Source of the DNA: Nonomuraea sp. SYSU D8015
GTDB lineage: Bacteria > Actinomycetota > Actinomycetes > Streptosporangiales > Streptosporangiaceae
Assembly (NCBI RefSeq): GCF_008065375.1
Contig: NZ_VJYI01000012.1
Span: 62,001-126,000 of the forward strand
Length of the DNA stretch: 64,000 nt
Direction: 5' to 3'
Below the pieces are notes generated by a model. That model searched no databases and was not told the origin of the DNA. It worked only from the letters and a program-made list of their open reading frames with translations. Below are positions 58,580 to 64,000 of this stretch, one piece after another. The position numbers and the translations under genes are program-made. Position 1 is the first letter of the stretch. Every line of letters begins with the position of its first letter.

Positions 58580-59151
58580 CCCCAACCATTCCCCGGCCCA
58601 CCCTTTTCGCTGACCCGCCCGCCGGCACCCACCCGGTGGGCGGACCTGCTCCACGCGCCCCCGGCGCGGTCGGGCGGTGTGGGGTGCGTGCGCCCCCGGA
58701 CGTGACATCCGGGTCGCCTTCGGCTGCGTGCCGCTGGTGTGCGCCGCGGCTGGGTGGCGGCGAGGGCGCGCGTCCGTGGACCGTCGGCGTTGTGTCGCGA
58801 TGCGTCAGCGGACCAGATGGGCATCGGCATGGGTGACGCCGCTCCGCGACACCCGCCGGTCACCCGGCAGTGGCGTGGACGTCACCTTCCGGACATCCTG
58901 TGATCGGCGTGGACCGCCTGTCAGGCATCCGGTGGGGTTCTGTCCCTCCTCCGGCCCTGGAAGGCCGCCCAGGGCCCTTCAGGGGGCACACAAAGGCGAT
59001 CCTGGAGCTCCGGATCCGTGTCCGCCGCTCACTCACGACGCGAAGGGAAGGGCTAGGGTGCGAAGAAGTGGGGATTTCGCGGTGAGCTGAGCGGGGAATC
59101 GGCATACGGCTCGGCGGCGCTGTCTCCGGGGGAGGAGGAGGGATCCCCCGA
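58580..59151. other. 572-bp intergenic region without a recognisable gene
   Basis: Open frames here are short and not family-like. The last 120 bp before the ABC exporter, with GGGGGAGGAGG-like purine runs, hold its ribosome-binding site (GGAGGAGG). I see no clear operator, RNA motif or repeat in the rest. Confidence 0.5.
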
Positions 59152-61056
59152 ATGGCGATGATGGGTGGGGGCTTCGGCCCCAATGTGATGATGTCGCTGC
59201 GCCGCGACGGGTCGGTGACCAAGGAGCGGCTGCGCCCCGGCACGGTCCGGCGCATCGCACGTTATGCGCGCCCGTACACGAAGCAGATCGTTGCGTTCCT
59301 GCTGCTCGTCGTGGTGGGTGCGGTGATCGTGATCGCCAACCCGCTGCTGATGAAGGCGATCATCGACGACGGCATCCTGCAGAAGCGCACCGACGTCGTG
59401 GTCTGGCTGGCGGTGGCGATCGCCGCGCTGGCGGTGGTGGACGCCGGGCTGACGCTGGTGCAGCGGTGGTTCTCGGCGCGCATCGGCGAGGGGTTGATCT
59501 ACGACCTGCGCACCGAGGTGTTCGGCCACGTGCAGCGCATGCCCGTGGCGTTCTTCATGCGGGCGCAGACCGGCGCGCTGGTCAGCAGGCTCAACACCGA
59601 CGTGATCGGCGCCCAGCGCGCCCTGACGAGCACGCTGTCCTCCGTGGTCTCCAACGTGGTCAGCCTGATCCTCGTGCTGGGCGCCATGCTGGTGCTGTCG
59701 TGGCAGGTGACGCTGGTCGCGCTGGTGCTGCTGCCGATCTTCATCGTGCCCGCCAAGTTCGTCGGCCGCCGCATGTCGGCGCTGACCCGCGAGCAGATGC
59801 AGCTCGACGCCGAGCTGAGCTCGGTCGCGACCGAGCGGTTCAACGTGGCCGGCGCGATGGTCGCCAAGCTGTACGGGCGGCCCGAGGACGACGCCGCGGT
59901 CTTCGGCAGCCGGGCCGCCCGGGTCCGGGACGTCGGCGTGACGGTCGGCATGTACGGCACCGTGTTCCGTGTCGCGCTCGGCCTGGTCGCGGCGCTGGCC
60001 ACCGCCCTGGTGTACGGCATCGGCGGCGTCCTGTCGGTCGCGAACGTCTTCGAGCTGGGCACGCTGGTGGCCCTGGCGGCGCTGCTGATGCGCCTGTACG
60101 GCCCGCTCACGTCCCTGTCCAACGTGCACGTCGACGTCATGACCGCGCTCGTCAGCTTCGACCGCGTCTTCGAGATCCTCGACCTGCAGCCCATGGTGGC
60201 GGAGAAGCCCGGCGCCGTGCCCGTGCACGACGGCCCCGTGACGATCGAGTTCGACGACGTGCGCTTCCGCTACCCGGCGGCCGATGAGGTCTCGCTGGCC
60301 TCGCTGGAGTCGGTGGCCAGGCAGGACACGAGCCCCTCGCACCCGGTGCTCAAGGGCGTCTCGTTCACCGCCCGCCCGGGCCAGATGATCGCCCTGGTCG
60401 GCCACTCGGGCGCGGGCAAGACGACGATCACCTCGCTGGTGTCCCGACTCTACGACGTCAACGAAGGCGTCGTCCGGATCAACGGGCTCGACGTGCGCGA
60501 CGCCACGCTCGCCTCGCTGCGCGACACCGTGGGCGTGGTCATGCAGGACGCTCATCTCTACCACGACACGATCGCGGCCAACCTCCGCTACGCCAGGCCG
60601 GAGGCGACCGACGAGGAGATCTGGGAGGCTCTCAAGGCGGCGCAGATCGGTGATCTCGTCGAAAGCCTGCCCGACCGCCTCGACACCGTGGTCGGCGACC
60701 GCGGCTACCGGCTGTCGGGCGGCGAGAAGCAGCGGCTCGCGCTGGCCAGGCTGCTGCTCAAGGCGCCGCGCGTGGTGGTGCTCGACGAGGCCACAGCGCA
60801 CCTCGACTCCGAGTCCGAGGCGGCGGTCCAGGTGGCGCTGAAGACCGCGCTGGAGGGCCGCACGTCGCTGGTCATCGCGCACCGGCTGTCGACGATCAGG
60901 GAGGCCGACGAGATCCTCGTCGTGCACGACGGCCGCATCGCCGAGCGCGGCGGCCACGAGGAGCTGCTGGCCCGCGGCGGGCTGTACGCCGAGCTCTACC
61001 GCACCCAGTTCAGCTCGACGGACAGCCCGGCCGCCTCAGCTCAGCCCGGCAGATAA
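59152..61056 (+). CDS. ABC exporter half-transporter (permease-ATPase fusion)
   Basis: A 634-residue protein with six transmembrane helices in the first 330 residues, then an ABC domain. Walker A is GHSGAGKTT, signature LSGGEKQRLAL, Walker B VVVLDEATAHLD and H-loop IAHRLSTI. It should work as a homodimer for export of lipids or drugs, since no second half gene is adjacent. An extra 18-residue loop (LASLESVARQDTSPSHPV) lies between the first ABC strands. The ATG follows a GGAGGAGGAGGG run. Its 3' end overlaps the convergent sulfotransferase gene by 16 bp. Confidence 0.9.
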   Translation: MAMMGGGFGPNVMMSLRRDGSVTKERLRPGTVRRIARYARPYTKQIVAFLLLVVVGAVIVIANPLLMKAIIDDGILQKRTDVVVWLAVAIAALAVVDAGLTLVQRWFSARIGEGLIYDLRTEVFGHVQRMPVAFFMRAQTGALVSRLNTDVIGAQRALTSTLSSVVSNVVSLILVLGAMLVLSWQVTLVALVLLPIFIVPAKFVGRRMSALTREQMQLDAELSSVATERFNVAGAMVAKLYGRPEDDAAVFGSRAARVRDVGVTVGMYGTVFRVALGLVAALATALVYGIGGVLSVANVFELGTLVALAALLMRLYGPLTSLSNVHVDVMTALVSFDRVFEILDLQPMVAEKPGAVPVHDGPVTIEFDDVRFRYPAADEVSLASLESVARQDTSPSHPVLKGVSFTARPGQMIALVGHSGAGKTTITSLVSRLYDVNEGVVRINGLDVRDATLASLRDTVGVVMQDAHLYHDTIAANLRYARPEATDEEIWEALKAAQIGDLVESLPDRLDTVVGDRGYRLSGGEKQRLALARLLLKAPRVVVLDEATAHLDSESEAAVQVALKTALEGRTSLVIAHRLSTIREADEILVVHDGRIAERGGHEELLARGGLYAELYRTQFSSTDSPAASAQPGR

Positions 61057-61922
61057 CCCAGCCGCGTGAGCTCCTCGCGCGCCACCTTCTCCACCAGCTC
61101 CAGGTCGGCCGGGCGGAGGCGGGAGCGCCAGGAGCCGACCTTGGCGGCGCGGCCGTACAACGGGACCTTGGACACCCGCGTCTCCAGGAAGCCGGCCAGC
61201 GCGGCCACCGCCTGCGCCGGCTTGAGCACCAGGTCCTCGTAGCGCAGCGTCATCAGCTGCTCGGCGGGCAGCGTCCGGCGCAGCTCGGCGCTCAGGCGTA
61301 CGGCGCTGCGCCAGCGCAGGGCGCACTTGCCCGCCGCCGGCATGCCCTTCCACCGGTCGAGGTGCTCGTCCTTGTTGACGCCCAGGAACGCGTTGGGGAA
61401 CTCGGTCCGCTCCGGCAGCATCGCCGGCCGGAACCAGGCCAGGCACGCAGGATCGTCGAGCATGTCGGCCGCGACGTCCCTGCCGTCCCGGATGAGCTGC
61501 ACGAAGCGGGCGTCCGGGAACGCCTGCAGCAGCACCGGCGCGCTGTAGATCAGGTCGGGGCTCCCGTCGCCGAACCTGACGACGTCACCGGTGGCCACGC
61601 ACGGTCCGGCACCGGTGACGCCGCCCGCCTCCCGGCACGGCTCGGCGCACTGCGCGCAGGAGCCGGGCAGCACCTGCCACGACTCGGCCAGCGCGTCGCG
61701 CAGCACGCGCACGGCGCCGGACGTGCGGCCGATGGACGGCTTGCGGGCGAAGGCGTACACCACGTGCGTCACGCTCGCGCGGCCCATCGTCACGTGGAAG
61801 CCCGGCGAGCGTTTCAGGGCACGGGACAGCAGGTCCGCGCCGGAATGCGGAGCTCCGAGCAGGAAGACCGGGCGGCGGACCTTGATGCCGTTGACCACGA
61901 GGATGTGGGGCGGAAGTCGCAT
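61041..61922 (-). CDS. Sulfotransferase-family protein with a Cys cluster
   Basis: A 293-residue PAPS-type sulfotransferase. FLLGAPHSGADLLSRAL near residue 20 is the phosphosulfate-binding loop, in the GxPxSGTxxL style. VQLIRDGRDVAADM near residue 135 is the 3'-phosphate motif. Residues 89-108 hold four Cys (C89, C92, C96, C108) that are not a normal part of the family. ATG 61922 is divergent from the sirtuin gene, 30 bp apart. The acceptor is unknown. Confidence 0.82.
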   Translation of the reverse strand: MRLPPHILVVNGIKVRRPVFLLGAPHSGADLLSRALKRSPGFHVTMGRASVTHVVYAFARKPSIGRTSGAVRVLRDALAESWQVLPGSCAQCAEPCREAGGVTGAGPCVATGDVVRFGDGSPDLIYSAPVLLQAFPDARFVQLIRDGRDVAADMLDDPACLAWFRPAMLPERTEFPNAFLGVNKDEHLDRWKGMPAAGKCALRWRSAVRLSAELRRTLPAEQLMTLRYEDLVLKPAQAVAALAGFLETRVSKVPLYGRAAKVGSWRSRLRPADLELVEKVAREELTRLGYLPG

Positions 61923-61952
61923 ACGGAAGGTAAGTGTGACACCGTTTCCCAC

Positions 61953-62690
61953 GTGAACGAGCCAATGCCAGTGTCGGTCCTTACAGGGGCAGGCATTTCG
62001 ACCGATTCCGGCATTCCCGACTTCCGGGGGCCACAGGGCGTGTGGACCAAGGACCCGCAGGCCGAGGCGAACGCGACCATCGATCGCTACCTGGCCGACC
62101 CCGAGGTCAGGCGCAGGACGTGGCGTTCCAGGCTGGACCATCCCGCCTGGAACGCGCGCCCGAACAAGGCGCACCTCGCCCTGGTCGACCTGGAGCGCGC
62201 CGGCCTGTTGCGGGCCCTCATCACGCAGAACATCGACGAACTGCACCAGGCCGCCGGGTCGTCGCCCGAGAAGGTGATCGAGCTGCACGGCACGATGCGC
62301 CGCGCCGAGTGCCTGTCCTGCGATCTGATCACGCCGATGCCCGAGGTGCTGGCGCGGGTGGAGGCCGGCGAGGACGACCCGCCCTGCCCGCGCTGCGGCG
62401 GCATCCAGAAGGCGAACACGATCTCGTTCGGCCAGTCGCTCAAACCCGAGGTGCTGGCCGCCGCCCGCGCCGCCGCGCGCTCCTGCGAGCTGTTCGTGGC
62501 GATCGGCACCTCGCTGACCGTGCACCCGGCCGCGGGGTTGTGCGGCGAGGCGCTCGACGCGGGCGCGCGGCTGGTGATCGTCAACGCGCAGCCCACGCCC
62601 TATGATCCCTTCGCCGATCAGGTCGTCAGCGAGCCGATCGGTGAGGCCGTGCCGGCCCTCGTCCAGGAGTTGATCGATGCGGCCAGGTGA
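61953..62690 (+). CDS. cobB: NAD-dependent protein deacylase, SIR2 family
   Basis: A 245-residue sirtuin. The NAD motif is VLTGAGISTDSGIPDFRG and the catalytic His lies in ELHGTMRRAEC. QNIDELHQ is the second NAD motif, and CLSC with CPRC binds zinc. It removes acyl groups from lysines using NAD. GTG 61953 and ATG 61965 are both possible starts; no Shine-Dalgarno is visible. The 3' end overlaps the LD-carboxypeptidase gene by 14 bp. Confidence 0.92.
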   Translation: MNEPMPVSVLTGAGISTDSGIPDFRGPQGVWTKDPQAEANATIDRYLADPEVRRRTWRSRLDHPAWNARPNKAHLALVDLERAGLLRALITQNIDELHQAAGSSPEKVIELHGTMRRAECLSCDLITPMPEVLARVEAGEDDPPCPRCGGIQKANTISFGQSLKPEVLAAARAAARSCELFVAIGTSLTVHPAAGLCGEALDAGARLVIVNAQPTPYDPFADQVVSEPIGEAVPALVQELIDAAR

Positions 62691-63570
62691 CACCGTCGCG
62701 ATCGTCGCGCCGTCGGGCCCGCCCGACGCCGTCCAGCTCAGGCGCGGGGTCGAGCGCCTGGAAGGCCTCGGGTTCAAGGTTGTGACCGGCGCGCACACCC
62801 TCGACCGCCAGAAGCTCGACTACCTGGCCGGCGACGACGCCGCCCGCGCCGCCGACGTGCAGGCCGCTTGGTGCGACCCGGCCGTCTCCGCGGTGTTCTG
62901 CTGCCGGGGCGGCTACGGCGCCGGCCGGCTCCTCGGCCTGCTCGACTGGGACGCCCTGAGGGCCGCCGGGCCCAAGGTCCTTCTCGGGTCGAGCGACATC
63001 ACGGCGCTGCACAACGCCTTCGCCATCGAGCTGGGCGTGCCCACGCTGCACGGCCCGATGCCCGCCTGCGACCTCCTCGGCGGCGAGCGGGGCCCGGAGC
63101 CGCGCAGCTGGGCGAGTCTCCAGGCGGCCCTGTCCGGCGCGCCGCAGCAGGTGCGGGGCGATCGGGTGCTGGCCGCCGGCCGGGCCGAGGGCGAGCTGTA
63201 CGGGGGCAACCTGTCGCTGCTGGCCTCCATGTGCGGCACCCGGTGGCAGCCGTCGTTCGCCGGCAGGATCGCGCTCCTGGAGGACATCGGGGAGGAGCCG
63301 TACCGGATCGACCGCATGCTCACCCAGCTCCTGCAGGCCGGGGCGTTCGACGGGGTGCGGGGGATCGCGCTCGGGTCGTGGGTGGACTGCGGCGACCCGT
63401 ACCCGGTGCTGCGGGACCGCCTGGAGCCGCTGGGTGTGCCGATTCTGGCGGGGCTCCCGGTGGGACACGGGTCACCTCAGATGAGCGTGTGGCTGGGGAG
63501 ACTTGGGGTTATCGATACCGAATCGTGCTCCCTCGCTGACACGTTGGAGGAGGGGGAACAGGCAAGGTAG
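62677..63570 (+). CDS. LD-carboxypeptidase (peptidase S66)
   Basis: A 297-residue serine peptidase that trims the terminal D-Ala from peptidoglycan tetrapeptides during cell-wall recycling. The nucleophile is S106 in GSSDITAL, the catalytic Glu is in LLEDIGEEPYRIDR, and the His in LPVGHGS near the C-terminus. No signal peptide is present, so it works in the cytosol. It overlaps the sirtuin gene by 14 bp and is probably co-expressed with it. Confidence 0.92.
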   Translation: MRPGDTVAIVAPSGPPDAVQLRRGVERLEGLGFKVVTGAHTLDRQKLDYLAGDDAARAADVQAAWCDPAVSAVFCCRGGYGAGRLLGLLDWDALRAAGPKVLLGSSDITALHNAFAIELGVPTLHGPMPACDLLGGERGPEPRSWASLQAALSGAPQQVRGDRVLAAGRAEGELYGGNLSLLASMCGTRWQPSFAGRIALLEDIGEEPYRIDRMLTQLLQAGAFDGVRGIALGSWVDCGDPYPVLRDRLEPLGVPILAGLPVGHGSPQMSVWLGRLGVIDTESCSLADTLEEGEQAR

Positions 63571-63603
63571 GAGGGACGAACCCGACAGAAAGGGACATGC
63601 CGC

Positions 63604-64000
63604 GTGAGCTTGTTCAGGCGTGATCGAGAGCCCGCGCGCAGGCCCGTCGAAGACGTCGATCTCGACTCGCTGCTCGCTCTCGTCGCGGAATCCCGCGGAT
63701 TCGCCTGCCGGTTCGCCCCCGACGGCGCCACGGTGACGCTCACAGGGACACTCACGGAAACGCCCACAGAGACACCCACGGGGACGCCCACAGGCGACAC
63801 GACGCTGGTGGTCAAGCTCATGGGGCTGCGGCGCGAGGCCGGGCGCCGGTCCCGGGAGGACTGGCCCGTGCTCGTCTCCGAGCACCTCGCGCACGCCGTC
63901 GCCACCGCCGGCGAGCGGCTCGACGTGTGCGACCTGGACCAGGCCGGGCCGCAGCTGCGCACCCGCGTCGAGTCCGTGGACGAGCTGGCCGACCTGACCC
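63604..64000 (+). CDS. Unknown protein, 5' part (gene cut by the window's right edge), with Thr-rich repeat insert
   Basis: The frame from GTG 63604 (AAAGGGA about 10 nt upstream) is open for 132 codons to the window end. It begins SLFRRDREPARRPVEDVDLDSLLALVAESRGF, then meets five 4-residue repeats (TLTG, TLTE, TPTE, TPTG, TPTG), then LVVKLMGLRREAGRRSREDWPVL. I do not recognise the family. It follows the LD-carboxypeptidase gene by 33 bp on the same strand. Confidence 0.75.
   Translation, partial: MSLFRRDREPARRPVEDVDLDSLLALVAESRGFACRFAPDGATVTLTGTLTETPTETPTGTPTGDTTLVVKLMGLRREAGRRSREDWPVLVSEHLAHAVATAGERLDVCDLDQAGPQLRTRVESVDELADLT
63736..63795. repeat. Five 12-bp in-frame tandem repeats
   Basis: The units step by 12 bp and encode TLTG, TLTE, TPTE, TPTG and TPTG at residues 45-64 of the truncated gene. 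Confidence 0.85.

Noticed and set aside
58677..59090. 137-codon open frame before the ABC exporter
   Set aside because: It has no recognisable sequence, no good start signal, and overlaps the probable promoter region.
1..64000. tRNA, rRNA, riboswitch or mobile element
   Set aside because: Reading both strands I found no convincing cloverleaf, rRNA stretch, known riboswitch core, transposase, integrase or attachment-site pair. A covariance-model scan would be decisive for RNAs.

Overview
The window is high-GC actinomycete DNA. Third positions are almost all G or C, starts are often GTG or TTG, and ATGA, GTGA or TGATG stop/start overlaps are common. Housekeeping blocks (tkt/ctaB/ctaA; sufR-B-D-Rieske-C-S-U-T; hisE-hisG) are interrupted by catabolic gene clusters. 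A Streptosporangiaceae-type genome such as Nonomuraea is my inference from gene content and style; no rRNA or other taxonomic marker is present. I saw no transposase, integrase, phage gene, CRISPR array or tRNA.

Layout. 1-6.2 kb: transketolase (cut by the left edge), heme O synthase, a PrsW-type membrane protease, a SanA/YdcF-like DUF218 protein and heme A synthase. 6.3-14.3 kb: a translationally coupled hydroxyproline/proline-type catabolic operon. It encodes a three-component D-hydroxyproline dehydrogenase, a DapA-like deaminase, two proline racemase-family enzymes, an ornithine cyclodeaminase-family reductase and a terminal FCD-type GntR regulator. A candidate operator lies in front of the first gene. 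14.6-21.5 kb: EamA and two MFS transporters, a DrrAB-like ABC exporter and a VOC protein, with several tandem repeats that overlap gene 3' ends. 21.45-27.9 kb: the SUF iron-sulfur cluster operon, preceded by an IdeR/DtxR-like iron box and a SufR-like operator. 28.2-30.1 kb: a DEAD-box helicase.

30.2-38.5 kb looks like a mannan-type glycan locus. A GH2 beta-mannosidase and a GH5 enzyme converge on a sugar ABC importer and its LacI regulator. Operator-like TGAAnCGnTTCA sites lie in front of the mannosidase, the importer and the regulator. A decayed CE7 acetyl esterase fragment lies beside it. 38.5-43.0 kb: hisE-hisG, an exported Tat-lipoprotein class V aminotransferase homologue, a degenerate EAL-CBS protein and an acVLRF1-type peptidyl-tRNA hydrolase. 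43.2-55.6 kb looks like a rhamnogalacturonan-I locus resembling the Bacillus lpl/yet/yes genes. It has a dead beta-helix gene, an NmrA/TetR pair, then LacI, DUF1961 (YesU-like), DUF624 (YesL-like), an Lpl-type importer, a rhamnogalacturonan acetylesterase and a PL26/YetA-like exolyase. 55.7-64 kb: an ABC-F ATPase, a small HTH protein, an enoyl-CoA hydratase, an ABC exporter, a sulfotransferase, a sirtuin, an LD-carboxypeptidase and a truncated unknown gene.

The most unusual signal is a recurring habit of tandem repeats with different periods (12, 18, 20, 21, 26, 27, 33, 41 and 45 bp). Several sit in frame inside enzyme genes. One set forms a complete 60-codon ORF coupled between an ABC ATPase and its permease. 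Others duplicate gene 3' ends, including stop codons.
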